Positions 37,851 through 50,200 of a stretch of 64,000 nt of DNA are shown piece by piece. The notes beneath the pieces are model-generated. The model made no database searches, was not told the DNA's origin, and saw only the letters and a list, made by a program, of their open reading frames with translations. Origin of the DNA: Margaritispora aquatica (taxonomy: Eukaryota > Ascomycota > Leotiomycetes > Helotiales > Discinellaceae). The stretch spans positions 1,614,411-1,678,410 of the forward strand of contig VJWN01000008.1 in NCBI GenBank assembly GCA_007644065.1. The letters run 5' to 3'. Every line of letters begins with the position of its first letter. Position 1 is the stretch's first letter. A program made the position numbers and the translations under genes.

Positions 37851-39247
37851 GGCTGTTCGCATTATGAACTTACGATTTTGCACGAGCGCTCGGGTTTCTC
37901 TAGACTTTTGATATCTTACAAATGGAAGAATGGAGACATGGTAGGTTGGTACCTAGGCTAGGATGGTAGGTTGCATGGCATAGAGGGATGAGAAATGAAC
38001 TGGCTGCATATGGGGAAGGATCTGGGATGGAAGAAGGGGGTGGGCAACTACAGACTGGGCCTCAAATATGACTTTTTATGCATGACTTTGTTGATTGCTG
38101 CCGCTCGTTTGTTGCAGTTCTTACTGTAGTTTAGATACCGTTACAATTGCCTTCACGACATCTTCAAGTCTCAACGTGATGTGTGATTATTGTGGAGCAG
38201 GAGAGGAGAGAGTGCACTCAATTCTATGACCAACACGATCCTTGCTAAGAAGATCTTCAGATCACTGCAAACTTCGGGAAGATGGAGCACTGTAACTCTC
38301 CAACGAGCAAAGCGCTCAATATCTTTGTATCAGTACGTCCTAACATCTTATGCATCTACCTTATAAACCTCCCCTTTACCTCCCTTCTCCCCCACTCCAG
38401 CGCCACAAATTCCATGGTCCCAAGTCTCAACACCCATCTCTCCTATTACCTCTCCATTCAAACCCCACGGATCTCAACCTCAAGTACAGCTCAACTTCGT
38501 TACCGATTTACTTTGACCTTGTAGGCAGATGTTTCAGTATAGGTACTTCTGAATACCTGTCGCACTGCCACACTGCAAGGGACTGTATTCGCCTAGTGCT
38601 CAAAGGTAGGAGGTTGCTCAGTGTTTTGCGGGTTTGGAATCAAGACGAGAATGTAAATCTGTACATGTGAGGATGCAAATTATATACATACACACAAGGT
38701 AAATCTTTCCCTTAATTTTGCAACACGTATGTATGTACCTATCTTTCACACTTCGAGAATTACGCCCAGATCATCAAAGCGTCTTCTTCCTACCTTTTCT
38801 CTCTCTAAATTGTCATAAAAACGGAAGCAGAGAAGTGCACAAATACAGTTGTAGTTCTAATATTTGATACATCACATCTTTCTAATGCGAGTTTGGCATG
38901 AACACTTCACATATACTCTCGCCAAAAATTCTACAGCTGCCGTGCCCGGCCTAACTCTATTTAATATGCAGCATGAATGCAGAACAGACCAACGCCATAA
39001 GCCTTGTTACCCAGTGAGCTTAAGGTATATTCCGTTCCTAGCAATTCTCCACTCCGACTACAGAAAATTCGTCTGAGAGTCCTTCCAGTAACCAAAACGC
39101 CTGTCTAAGATGCTGCCATGCGCCAACCTCCCGCTATGCCCCGCGAAACCGGCCAAAGTTCGACTCCTTCTAATGTCCTGTGTGCCCAAGCCTGCCCTAT
39201 GCATTTACAAGCCAACATCAATACAAAAACCTCGCGCACTCACATAT
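37851..39247. other. Convergent 3' flanks, 1.4 kb
   Basis: Non-coding sequence between the PFK-2 and deubiquitinase stop codons. Short open frames (38282-38670 and others) match nothing and lack splice support. I see no gene. Confidence 0.5.
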
Positions 39248-42114
39248 TTACATGACGCTACACTCCCTCTCATTCTCATCTTTGGACTTTGGCTTCCCTT
39301 TCTCCTTGTCCTTATGCATGTGGTGGTGGTGGTGATGGTGATCAGAACTTGATCTCTCACTCGGTCCCTTGCTCTTATCTCTCTTCTTCTCCTTTTTGCT
39401 CTTGGAACGTTCAATTGTAGTCTCCGGAATCTTTGTTTGATGCTCAGATGGACGACCAGGCTCCTCAATGGTAATGGATGGTCTATGCTCCATGATATCT
39501 TCCTTCTTGGGCAAAGGAGGAACAGGCTCAATCGGCTCTTTTGGCTGAATATCGGATTTATTGAGGTTATCCTTGCTCCGCATCATGCTGAGCCGAGAAA
39601 GAGTCAAGCTGATCCCAGATTGGCTCTGCGGACGACTTCTGGTTCCAGGCATACTGAAACGGGCAGCGGCTCGAGACAGGCGTTGTGCAGTTGTTTCTTC
39701 GCTTGGAGTAGCAGGAGCAGATATTATCTGGGCACTGCTATTATCGCTCGCTAAACTGGTTTGCATAGTAGCAAGACTGCCACGGCGTTCCTCGGAAAAG
39801 TTGAAGCTAGTCCTCGAAGGAGTTGGCGATCGTTCTGATTCGATGGATAGACGTATTTTAGGCATCGAATCTTCTCGAGCGCCGTCAAAATAACCCTGTG
39901 GCATAAATTTCTCCACTTCAGGTAGCAGATTAGTGGTAGACTGGACTGTTGACGCCGCCGATTCTGCATATGATGGCGGCTCGTTTTCCTGTGTGGTGGA
40001 CAATCCTGAAGGCTCTCCTACTACCTGATAGAACAAGAGATATGGCATTTCATTGTTCAAAGCCTCCTCAATCTCTACATAGCAAACTCTAGGGTCGTGA
40101 AGGTCATCAAATTTGATCCACTTTTCTTGCGAGTAATTTGGTGGCTGGTCTTCAGATGGGGACTCAGATGGCGGCAAATTACCACGAATCAATGTGATAT
40201 AGTGCCCTAAATAGTATGTTAGTGCTCATATCATCATCAAAATTAAACCATAGCTTACCTGATTGTACGGAATTTCCCCGATGACAAACGATAGACTGCA
40301 GGACTAGCTTGAAGTTCAGATTTTGCCCTTCTCCTGGTTGTAACGTTTCATCGATAAAATTTGGAAGACGCATCACCAATGGTATATCAACCTTCGTGTT
40401 CTTTCGGAACGAACGACCGTCACCGCCCATGCCGTACCTCTTTAAGCAAATGCCCAGAACTGGAGAGGTTTGTGAAAGATGAGTAGCAAAGGAGGCATCA
40501 TTCCCGTTGGATGAGGAAGTGTTGGTGGTCCATGCTATATCAGCTATTAGTACTTGCGTTTTAGATGGCTTTATTATATGACAAGGAGAAATAGGTAACG
40601 GACGCATTAGATTGAAAAATTGCCAAGCAGGCATAAGTATCTCGTGTCGTTGTGTACCTCCAACCTTTTCATTTGTGCCATTAGTAGCGCCGCCATCTAC
40701 TTTCTCGCTAGAGGTCTCCACTACTCCTAGAATACTGAATGCACGTCCGCGGCGACCACTTGGAGATATCGGAGTATTTGGCGTTTCCACTGGCGTAGCT
40801 ATCCCAGACTCGGGAATATTTCGCACAGAGACTTCGACATGTTGAGACGATCCACCTTTCTCGTCTGAAGTGGATGTATCTGATTTGCTCGACGACATGG
40901 TGTTTATCCGCTCTAAGTGTCGTGTGACAGCCACTTGGTTGTTGAAGTATACCTCGAGGCAGTCCTCCAGCCGAACTGCTCGTCCATGCTCCTCGTCTGG
41001 AATAGCAACATCGAGAAGTCGTTCCTTGATGACTTTGTGGTCATCGCTATTGGCATCTCCGTTATGGAATATGTCTACTTTCAATGATAGCATAGGTAAA
41101 TCTAATTGGTCTGTGATGAAAGAAAATGCCTCGGAAACATCTTGTTGTAACAATTGCGCTGCGTCGGGCCATCCGCATGCTGCAAGAGCTTCCTGAAGGA
41201 ATTGTGTCTGTAAGGCACAGGTAAGCGAGAGAGATTCGTAGAACTCATTTCAGACTTACAACGTCAACCTTGATCAGTCTTCCATCCCGTAACATATTCA
41301 CCCATAAGCGTATCAACGATGAAAGCCTCCGACGAGGCTCGTCGTCAAAGCTTGTACACAGAATTGACTCGAAGCTCGAAAGTCTGGCGAACATTGCAAA
41401 CAACAATGAGTCAAGGTAACATGTAACGTATTGGCGATTTTCTGCACCCAACATGTTTATCTCTGGTTTGTATGGCTTGATTACTCCGTTGACACTCTCT
41501 TGGATCAAAACTACCAAGTCGAAGGCTTTCTGGACATCCCCGTTTGCATGTTGGGATCCTAGCGCATATTCAATTTGCTCGTCATCGACTGTGGTATGTC
41601 CTGCTTCGGCTAATCGTGCCTTGACTATGTGAAGCTGCCGTAAGTAAGTATATAGTCCTTCATGTCGATGTGCACGGTCTGACCTTGCTTAATTCCTCCT
41701 TGTCAGGCTTCTCTTGTGGATCGACTTTATTGGTTTTGAAAATTGCTAATATTCCTTCACCAGAACGTGGGCGTATCTGTACGATCAAGGAAGGTCGAGG
41801 ATTAGCATTTGTGCCTTGTATGGTCTTGTAAAACATTCCAATTAAAGGTATCGTCTTGACTGGAGGACTCGGAAACGCTGCACTAAAAGAGACGACTGAT
41901 CGGATAGCATGTAACTTTATGCTAAGATAAGTCATAGGAAAACCACGAGAAGAAACACACGCAAAGAGGTTACCTTCTTCTCTTTCTCCGTTGAAGTATC
42001 TCTACTCTTCCCTCTCCGGTGCCCGCTGCTGTCTTTCTCTCTTCGACTGAGGAATCTGTTCATCATCGAGGGCTTCGAATCTATAGAACGACTTGCTGAG
42101 GGTGTGCTAGCCAT
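39248..42114 (-). CDS. USP-type ubiquitin-specific protease (family C19) with CYLD-like Cys box
   Basis: Exons 42114-41974, 41914-41684, 41634-41260, 41207-40604, 40534-40259 and 40206-39248 give 861 residues. The 40603-40535 intron (69 bp, TACTAAT branch) keeps frame if retained; I infer it because its removal yields MPAWQFFNLMPWTTNTSS, which fits USP architecture better. The Cys box is YVTCYLDSLLFAMF (Cys196), closer to CYLD's CYLDS..F than to the usual NTCYLNS. The QQDVSEAFSFI segment, GICLKRYGM and the His box GHYITLIRGN, followed by EKWIKFDD and PYLLFYQ, complete the peptidase fold. A basic/Ser-rich leader precedes it, and a long disordered tail with a run of histidines (HHHHHHH) and KEKGKPKS follows. 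It should remove ubiquitin from proteins; the substrate is unknown. The first intron's acceptor is uncertain. Confidence 0.85.
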
Positions 42115-42607
42115 CGTGTGAGATTATGTGAAGGTGCAGACGCTGCGAAGGTTTTATGCTGGAGAAGCGTTCTCCGACTCAACTACCCCGCCAAAGTATC
42201 AACCAGTTTGGGCTGGGCTTAACAGGTGCCTGAAAGTGTTACGATATCCATTGTCTCTTCGAAGCTATATCGTGATACGAGAAACGGTTCGTGAGATCAT
42301 CGACGTGGGGTGCAAAGACTGGTGCCTTAGAGGTGAAAGGGTGTGATTATTTGGGTGTTTGCAAGTTGAGTTGGGTGTAATTCAATCCAAGTACTTCAGT
42401 CGTAGGACCTTCGCTCCGTGAAAGATCCCAGCAGTCAGTACCTTGGAGAACTGTTAGTGCCAAGGGATCGACCAGTGTGCATTACAGGTGCCGACTCAGG
42501 CACGCACGCATTTACGGCCCGACTGCTTTTCCGTTATATCCAAAATATTACATAGGGAACAACCATCAGAATTTGTGTCAATTGCGCATCTCATAACTCT
42601 CAGTACA
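42115..42607. promoter_or_regulatory. Shared divergent promoter region (deubiquitinase / uL5m)
   Basis: 493 bp between opposing start codons. No named element is recognised. A 72-codon open frame (42128-42346) is probably chance. Confidence 0.4.
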
Positions 42608-43852
42608 ATGGCCTCGAGAGAATTGCCCTCCCTTTTGGGCAGACTCGCCCTTAGAGATATACGATCAAAAGCTGGGCCAATACCACAATGCTGCAGACGA
42701 TATGCCTCGACAGAAACCACACCATCACCCATACAGGAGGCATTCGAGGCATCTGAGGACATACAGGACCTTGTATCTGAATCATCATTTACCTCCGCGT
42801 TACCTTTGGACGAGCATGTGAAGACTTATGATCCTGCAAAGAGAGCTCAAGGCAGGCGCAAGGAATTACCTCCAAGTCGGTATGTAGAGTGATGATTGAA
42901 ATAGCGCAATCGATGCTAATATATACCAAGATACCAATTCCGCTCTCCACGATACTACAGAGGTCCTCTGCATCCCCATCAGCCTCCTCCAAAATCAGAC
43001 CCAGCGTCTCGAGAGTTCGTTCCTGGACCGTTCTCTCGTACTCGGCTTGAACAAACATACCAAGCAATGATTGCGCCAGACTTGATGACCTTGGGATATA
43101 TTCACAAGCCACCTGGAACCGTCACAAAGCAGAGGGCGGATCGTTTACGGACATGGGATGATAGTTCTCCATACCACAAGGGAAGGCCGAAGCGTGGTCC
43201 TCGAGGCCCTGGCGAGGTTTTGAGATTGGTCGAGAAAGATATTGACTGGAGGAACATCCCAAAAATCACAGAGGTCACGGTGCACAGCATGGTGAAAGGA
43301 GCAATTGATGATCCAGCACATCTCCATATTGCTGGTATGATGCTGAGAGCAATTACTGGAGTGCAGCCAACTGTCCACCGGGCTAGACACAGTGTTGGAA
43401 ATTGGGGACTTCGGGAGCAACAGCCCATTTCATTGACTTGCAATATTCGTGGCGACCAAGCTTATGAATTTGTCGACAAGGTTGTGAATTTGGTATTCCC
43501 AAGAATCAAGGACTGGCCTGGTATTAAAGGTAAGGGAACATAGGAAAACCAATATTGGTGGTCAGGACAGCATTGGCTAATAACTGTAGGCACAACTGGT
43601 GACAGTGCTGGAAACATCACCTGGGGTTTCACCCGAGAGGGTGCTATCCTGTTCCCAGAAGTTGAGGTTAACTACGATGTAAGAAGCCCAAGCATATCCT
43701 TTCTGACAAGTACTAACACTTCAAAGATGTACCCACCAAAGATGATCCCTGGTTTCCACGTTACAGTTAAGACATCTGCCACCTCGGATAGACACGCCAG
43801 ACTTCTTCTTAAGGCTCTTGGCGTTCCATTTACTGGCAAGCTTGTTGATTAA
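42608..43852 (+). CDS. mrpl7: Mitochondrial large-subunit ribosomal protein uL5m (MRPL7)
   Basis: Exons 42608-42879, 42931-43529, 43590-43678 and 43727-43852 sum to 1086 bases, 361 residues. The N-terminus (MASRELPSLLGRLALRDIRS) is basic with few acids, fitting a mitochondrial targeting sequence. The core has the uL5 elements KITEVTVHSMVKGAIDDPAH, RAITGVQPTVHRARHSVGNW, SLTCNIRGDQAYEFVDKVVN and the C-terminal GFHVTVKTSATSDRHARLLL. uL5m sits in the central protuberance of the mitoribosome. Introns are 48-60 bp with clear CTAAT/CTAAC branches. Confidence 0.94.
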
Positions 43853-44473
43853 TTGCGCATAGAAGGAGTCAAAGCAAAGGGACTAGGATATGTATACCAT
43901 GTATATTAGTTGTATTGAAATCATGTACAACCAGATTTCTAAAGTCTCATGAACTCAAAGATTAAGTGTTGGCATTTCTTTATACTCGAAAATGCACATC
44001 ACAATGGGATGTAAGCATTCTTTACTAGTATACCTGTGCAGTTGTCATGAAGGAGTGAGACTCTCAAATTCTACTCGAAGCACTTGGTTCTTCTATTGTT
44101 AGCTTACCAAGTTAATAGCAGCAGTGTCTAGAGGAGAGAATCACATATTAAATATCACTTGGCTTGTTGGTCATGGACGTCGATATTTTCTTTCTCATTT
44201 TGTGTTTGAATATATTCTTGTGGATTTTATGGTGGGAAAGTACTACAGGAATTTCATATATTCATGGTGATCTCATTTTCTTGACTTCGTCTCTGGTGTT
44301 CTAGAGAGCTTTCTAGGGAGCTATCCATTTCCCGGCACCTCATCGCAAATCGTCGAAAGGTTCACGCCAAGTTTCGCAGCATGGCTACCACCAGAAGAAG
44401 GGTAGCTCTTTTTCTATCCCCGAACTCCAAAACTCCAAGCAATGCACCCTGACTTCCCGCAAAAACGTCTCAT
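43853..44473. other. Convergent 3' flanks of mrpl7 and fes1
   Basis: About 620 bp of non-coding sequence. I see no gene or RNA. Confidence 0.5.
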
Positions 44474-45139
44474 CTATGCATCCCCAACCTTACTGGCAGC
44501 CGCCTCCTCCCTCAGTCCCCCAATCAACACATCCACCGCATCCATATTACTGGCATCAATCTTCTCCCCGCTCCTGCCCTCCAACTTCCCCATCTCATCC
44601 GTCAAAGCATCCATCCCAGGTTGAAAGTTTCGACATGCACTACTGAGCGCATAGACTGCTTTCCTCCTAACCAGTTTATCCTCTCCCTCCGAAACCGCAA
44701 TCTTAACCAACGGCGAGATGCCCCCAGCCTCCAGAAGCTTCAACTGACTCTTCTCATTATTCTGCACCGAGGTGCCAATGCACCACGCAGCCATTTTGCG
44801 CACCTCCTTCTCGGCATGCTCCAAGCAGCTCAGCAACGGCGGCCAGAGCTCCAGCACAGCGAGGTTGTTGGCGTTGTCGAGGTTTTCAATCAGCTGCTCG
44901 AAGTTGTCAAAGGCGATGAGCTTGTCGTCGAGGGTCACTTCGGGATCGGTGGACAGCACTGCTTGCATCGATGCGATCATGAGGTCTGCGTCGCTGGGTC
45001 CGCCGAAGAGTGCGTTCATCATCTCCGGGTTGAGCGTGCGGTTTGCTTCCGGTTGGGAGGCGATGGCTTCGGGGTCGTTGCCTGCGGTGGAAGCAGTGAC
45101 GCTCCATTTCAGAAGGTCGTTGAGGCCTGGTTGTGCCAT
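44474..45139 (-). CDS. fes1: Fes1, Hsp70 nucleotide-exchange factor
   Basis: A single exon of 221 residues, the normal Fes1 length. The N-terminal signature MAQPGLNDLLKWSVTAST is followed by NRTLNPEMMNALFGGPSDAD and armadillo-like helical repeats (DNFEQLIENLDNANNLAVLE, VRKMAAWCIGTSVQNNEKSQ, RRKAVYALSSACRNFQPGMD). These bind the Hsp70 lobe and promote ADP release in the cytosol, aiding degradation of misfolded proteins. No intron is needed. The gene is head-to-head with the carrier gene at 45558, with 418 bp between start codons. Confidence 0.96.
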   Translation of the reverse strand: MAQPGLNDLLKWSVTASTAGNDPEAIASQPEANRTLNPEMMNALFGGPSDADLMIASMQAVLSTDPEVTLDDKLIAFDNFEQLIENLDNANNLAVLELWPPLLSCLEHAEKEVRKMAAWCIGTSVQNNEKSQLKLLEAGGISPLVKIAVSEGEDKLVRRKAVYALSSACRNFQPGMDALTDEMGKLEGRSGEKIDASNMDAVDVLIGGLREEAAASKVGDA

Positions 45140-45557
45140 TATTGTGGTTGTTTGTTGTTTGGTTTTGAGGAGTCTTGAAGAGTGTGCTTTGAGTTGCGTT
45201 TTGGAGGGGTAACTTTTTGAACTTTTTAGTGGGGCACTTTGGAGGTGCAGGAGGGACTTCGACGATCAGATCAGATGGAAATTTGAATGTGCTAAAAAAG
45301 ATTGGAGTTTTGAAAGTTTATTTAATCCTAAGTCTAGATGGGAATATAGCAGCAAAGCACTTAGTTAAGAATTAGATCAAGTTTGTGTTATAAATGTAGT
45401 TCTTTCTCGATACTTCTAGATCTACCGTGCTAGCTTCACACCCTATTGACATTTGCGTCCACACCTTCATCCTCGGCGCAAACATCACAGGAGCTTCAAA
45501 ATCATAGCTTCTCAATTCCTAGCCTCAACCCACCATGCTACACCAGTTTCCACCCAC
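45140..45557. promoter_or_regulatory. Shared divergent promoter region (fes1 / flx1)
   Basis: 418 bp between opposing start codons. I cannot point to a heat-shock element with confidence. Confidence 0.4.
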
Positions 45558-46608
45558 ATGACAGAAAGCCAAAATGCGCGCCTTTCCCCTGCGCAAGTCG
45601 AGACCATTGCTGGTTTCTGGGGTGGTACCATCGCCACACTCGTCGTGCATCCTTTGGATGTGATCAAGACTCGTCTACACAGTGCGTACCTTACTCTCTT
45701 CTCACCCTCTTTCACTACAAGCACGAAAACTGATATACAGAACTAAAGTCGCACGCAATGCCCCCAAAACTGCGCCTCCAACACCAACAGGCAGCATTGC
45801 CATCCTACGATCCCTCCTCCGAACCCAACGACCAATACACTCCCTCTACCGCGGACTCACCCCGAACCTAATCGGCAACTCTACCTCATGGGGCCTCTTC
45901 TTCTGCTTCAAATCTCTAGCCGAGACACAGATCCTCGCCTTCCGCGCCCTATATCCCACGACGCTGAAGCCAGAGCTAGGCGCAACAGACTACCTTCTCT
46001 CATCCGGCATTTCAGGGACAGTAGTGACGCTGTCCACGAACCCCATCTGGGTCGTCAAGACACGCATGCTGAGCTCTGATGCCGGTGCTGAGGGTGCGTA
46101 CAGGAATATGTGGCATGGGGCACAGCAGGTGTATCAGCATGAGGGAATGAAGGGGTTTTATAGAGGTGCGGGAATCAGTTTGGTGGGGAATGTGCATGGA
46201 GCTGTGCAGTTTGCGTTCTATGAGCCCATGAAGAAGGCATGGCGGTCGTATGTTGCGCTCTCGAATCCTCACCCTAGAGCTCCTGGGGAGAGGGAAGAGA
46301 AGCTGGGCACGACAGCTCTGCTGATGATGAGTGGGTTCGCGAAGGTGTTTGCGGGTACTGCGACGTACCCATATCAGGTTGTTAGGAGCAGATTGCAGAC
46401 ATACCATTCCGAGGAGAGGTTTGGACGAGGGATTAGAGGCGTTGCAGCGAGGATTTGGAGAGAGGATGGGTGGAGGGGTTTCTACAGAGGCTTGGGCCCG
46501 AATATTGTGAAAGTTCTGCCTTCGACATGGGCTACGTTTTTAGTGTACGAGAATGTGAAGTACTATCTCAGTGCTTGGGTGGATGAAGATGCTCAGAGGA
46601 GCAAATAG
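45558..46608 (+). CDS. flx1: Mitochondrial carrier of the Flx1 (FAD/folate) type
   Basis: Exons 45558-45685 and 45741-46608 sum to 996 bases, 331 residues. Three mitochondrial carrier repeats are visible, each with a PxD/ExxK/R-like motif: HPLDVIKTR, NPIWVVKTR and YPYQVVRSR. GFYRG motifs follow (SLYRGLTPNLIGNSTSWGLF; GFYRGAGISLVGN; GFYRGLGPNIVKVLPSTWAT). The SLYRGLTPN...SWG segment and the Trp in the second signature match the Flx1/SLC25A32 group, which moves FAD or folate across the inner membrane. The donor is ambiguous: I chose GTACCT at 45686 because it keeps frame with the CTGAT branch and ATACAG acceptor, while the neighbouring GTGCGT at 45682 does not keep frame with that acceptor. Substrate assignment is by family. 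Confidence 0.88.
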
Positions 46609-49600
46609 ATAATATTGTTCTCGGGAACTTGTATAGAAGAAACGAATGATACCCCACTTGCTTCATGATAAATAGAGATATAGGTATCTATTCCAATAAG
46701 CTTGTTTGTTACCTACTCTCGTGTTTTAAATTTCTTTAGCACCCCCCTTCTTGCTTCCGAGGAGTAAGTCGATGGAGATCGCTGATCTAGATGTGCTCGC
46801 TTACCCATTGTAGGTATTATCAGATCATCATGTCTCATTCTCAAGACCCCGAAGGGGACGTCAAGGTATTGGATGGAGATCGAGATCTAGGTTGTCACTT
46901 GATAGTCAAATTGTTCAGCTTCTGACGCAGATCTTCGTCCTCGTGCCGTATGTTTTATGCATTAGCTATACGTTTGAGACGTTGAAACAGAGAGTAAGGA
47001 ATGCAATTAATACAACACACCATTTCATGCCCTCATCACTTTCACCTCTCACCGAACTATGCTCTCGAAATTTCAGAATGAAGCTCTCACAGATATAATT
47101 CAGTTTTATGCTCTATACTATCGAAGCTATTGATATAACATTTACATGAAGGTTAAAAATGCAAACATTTCTGCACCAGTCCAATAAGCCCCCATCCCAA
47201 AGCAGGCAATGAGCAACATTGACATGCAGTGGATTGTTCTATCTTTTCTTCAGTCTTAAAATTGGGCCGAGACATTCCAGAAACAACGTGGCTCTCACGT
47301 ATGATTCGTTCTCGACCTTCTACACATCCTCCTCACAATCTGCCTCAACCCCAAAGCAGGCAATGACCAAATTCGACGTGCAACAGAACTTTCTCACCAT
47401 CTCTGCTTCCCTCAATGCATCCAATGCCTACCCAGGCTCGCACGGAGATTCCCAGAGGGAGAATTGCCCAGCTACCTACTTGTCGATCGAATAGAATAGG
47501 TCAGGCATTGAAACACCATATTCCAATAAGCCAACATCCCAAAGAGGTCAAGAGCGACATGCAACAAAATTATCTCTTGCAAGACTGAACAGAACAACCC
47601 CAGTATCTTGGGCGCCAAAGAAGCGGAATGGTTAAGCAAAAGCAAGAGATGACTTCCGTGCCTTGACCGCAATCCCAAACTTGATAATCACAGGCACTTT
47701 ACTGAGCTAGCTAATTTTGAAAGTTCTATTGCGCATTTGCGCACTCATATTTTCACTCACGCCGAAGGCACTGTTGAACCTACAACCCTTACCGTATGGC
47801 GCAAAGCACAAAACTTGTCCTCATGCCCACTCATACAAAAGCAAGTAATAGCTAAAAATAACGTATAACAAAATTTCTCACTGCTCAACAAAAACCAAGT
47901 ATCGCATGCACCTAGAGTTGCATGCGCGAAAGTGATGGCACAGCCAAAACAAGAAATGACCATCCTGCCATATTCGTAGCCACAGTCCCAAATGCGAAAA
48001 TCAAAGGCAGCTGAACTTAGCAGCTACTTCATCTGCTGCCCAGCAATGTAGGCACGCATGTGAACACTTATGGCCGAATGCTTCGAGATACAGCTTGTAC
48101 CATAGAGTACAAAACACCATATGCATCCCCACGCACCTCAGTCCAAAAGCAGGTATTGGTCGAAGACGACGTGCAACAAACTTCCTCTCCATCTCTATCT
48201 CTCCAATTAACGTCAATCTTCATTCACTCACCATGAAAAGCCAAGACACGAAACCGTTTGAAAAAGAAAAAGAAATAGCAAATAACAATAGCACCCTCTT
48301 CCACACCAACACTATACCTGTGATCCTAAAGCAGGCAATAGCCAAATATGACATGCAGCAAGTTCCTCCTGCATCTCTACCTCTCCAATCAAGACGACAT
48401 TCTCCACGCAACGAAAATTCCAAGACCCAAAGCCGTTGAAGAAGGACGAAGATGTAGTCACGACCTGACGCACGTATGCATATACGCATATGTCCGAAGA
48501 GCAAACGACAAAGAAGGCCCAAGATTCACACCAACGCTTTGTTATCCCAAAGCAGGTAATGGCCAACGACGACGTGCAACAGACTCTTTCCCAATCTCTT
48601 CATCTCCCCAATCAATCCAATTTTCCTCAGCTGGGGGTAGAGTCCAAGACTTAAAACTGTCTAAGAAACATGAAGGGATGACCACCACTTGATGCATGCA
48701 TATATGCAGAGAGCAAACAACAAAAAAGACACAACACCCTTTCTTCCCAAAGAAGGCAATGGCCATATTCGACGTGCAACGGAATCTCTCTTCATCTCTA
48801 GCTCTCCCAATCAAACCAACCATCCCTCACTGACCTGAAAGGCGAAACCCGAGGCCGACGAGAAAAGGACGAGATAATGACACCACTTGATGCATGTAAG
48901 TATGCAAAGAGCAAACAACAAAGGAAAAACACGAGACTCGAGCCAACTTCTCCCTATCCCAAAGCAGGCAATGGCCAGCGTCGACATGCAACAAAAAATA
49001 TCCTCTAACCATCCAAAACCATTACCTCCCCACACCTCATCATTACCTTCAAACGCCGGAATGCATTGCGTTGGTTGAAGTTCACCGCACTGCACACATA
49101 ACGCACCAAGCCCGATCTTGAGACCCGAAACCTGAAGCGAGAAAAAGCCTCAAAACCCGGGGTAGCTTATCGACCATTACCCCAAAACGGAAAAGTGGCG
49201 CTTCCAATCGGACACCATACCTCACTAATCACTCGATCTCAAGTGCACGAGGTACGTGTACTTTCTCAACACTCTAAAATTTTTATTGAGGATGGGGTTT
49301 TCCCTTGCCTTGCAAATAAAATACCTTGTCCAATAACTCCAGACTTCTGGAAAGCACAAGCTACATTTCGCGGTAGCGGGCCGGTGGATCATACTTAGGT
49401 ACGCCAAACAATGGAGAAGACGACGATGGCAGACTTGCCTACCGTATCTTAAGTCCGCGGTCAGAGAGGATAATTGAGCAAAACAAGTGCGTACGTCCGT
49501 GTTGTAGATAGGAGTTCGGGTATTAGTCCAACCTCGGCGACCTATATACCAAGACGCCGGGCTGGTTGGAATGAATCGCAAGAGCATCCTTGCCCTTAGC

Positions 49601-50200
49601 ATATAATATGCAGCAGGTTTGATCAAAGCCATCACATCTATCTGTAGCTAGAGCTTGTCATCCGATTCCAGAATCGAAGAGCCAAATGACCGGGAAGAAC
49701 ACAGTTGATGCAAGTAAATCAAGTATAGTAAGCAAAGCAGGCACGAGGCTTTCAAACACGGCGCAAATACTCCAAAATACAGCACGCAGAAGCAAAGACG
49801 CTGTTAGCATTGGATAATTGGAGGAAGTGCGACTAAGCTTGTGGCCTCGTGTGAAGAAAGAAGAAATGGTAGATGGGAAAACATGATTTGAGTGCTGAAT
49901 TATCCACTCCTTTAGTCAACTTCTGCAAGGCAAACCTATGCGTTGATTCCGAGCATACTACTTCGAGATATCTCAAAGTCTCTCGGAAAATGCTTCTCCA
50001 GACGAACAATTCGTTCTCTGCCTGCCTACCTCCTGAAAACGCCCTGACTTCCGTGTTCAAACTCCAATAAAATGCCACCTGGGTTTCCCTGAACGCCCTG
50101 CCTTCCTAATGCTCGTCTGAAGCAAATGCCGTGATTCGTGTGGATATCATACAAAAATAAAAGAGCAGAAATGATGCTGATCGTGGAGCACTAGCGAATT
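46609..50200. other. 3.6 kb of non-coding DNA containing a degenerate repeat array
   Basis: Between flx1 and the SUMO ligase gene there is no recognisable protein. Minus-strand open frames in 48000-49100 share similar peptide strings only because the DNA is repeated. The repeats at 47190-49030 are listed separately. 49080-50200 holds nothing I recognise. Confidence 0.5.
47190..49030. repeat. Degenerate array of about nine repeats, spacing ~150-310 bp
   Basis: A core close to CCAAAGCAGGCAATGGCCAA, followed within ten bases by CGACGTGCAACA and then by TCTC/CATCTCT-rich sequence and CCAATCAA, starts near 47196, 47350, 47538, 47835, 48142, 48325, 48546, 48745 and 48959. In the last five units a second block, GCAAACAACAAA or a close variant, often lies 30-50 bases before the core, and in several a TGCATGCATATATGC-like palindromic stretch precedes that. 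The last five units are 180-220 bp apart and best preserved. Copies differ by many substitutions and indels, so this is an old tandem array. It has no reading frame conserved across copies. Confidence 0.75.

Noticed and set aside
46830..47133. Possible small gene: ATG at 46830 (MSHSQDPEGDVK) joined to QIFVLVPYVLCISYTFETLK and a short last exon ending at 47133
   Set aside because: The required splice sites are weak (branch only a few bases from the first acceptor) and the product matches nothing I know.
48000..49100. Minus-strand open frames sharing peptide strings such as WPLPALG
   Set aside because: They repeat because the DNA is a degenerate tandem array; frames are not kept between copies.
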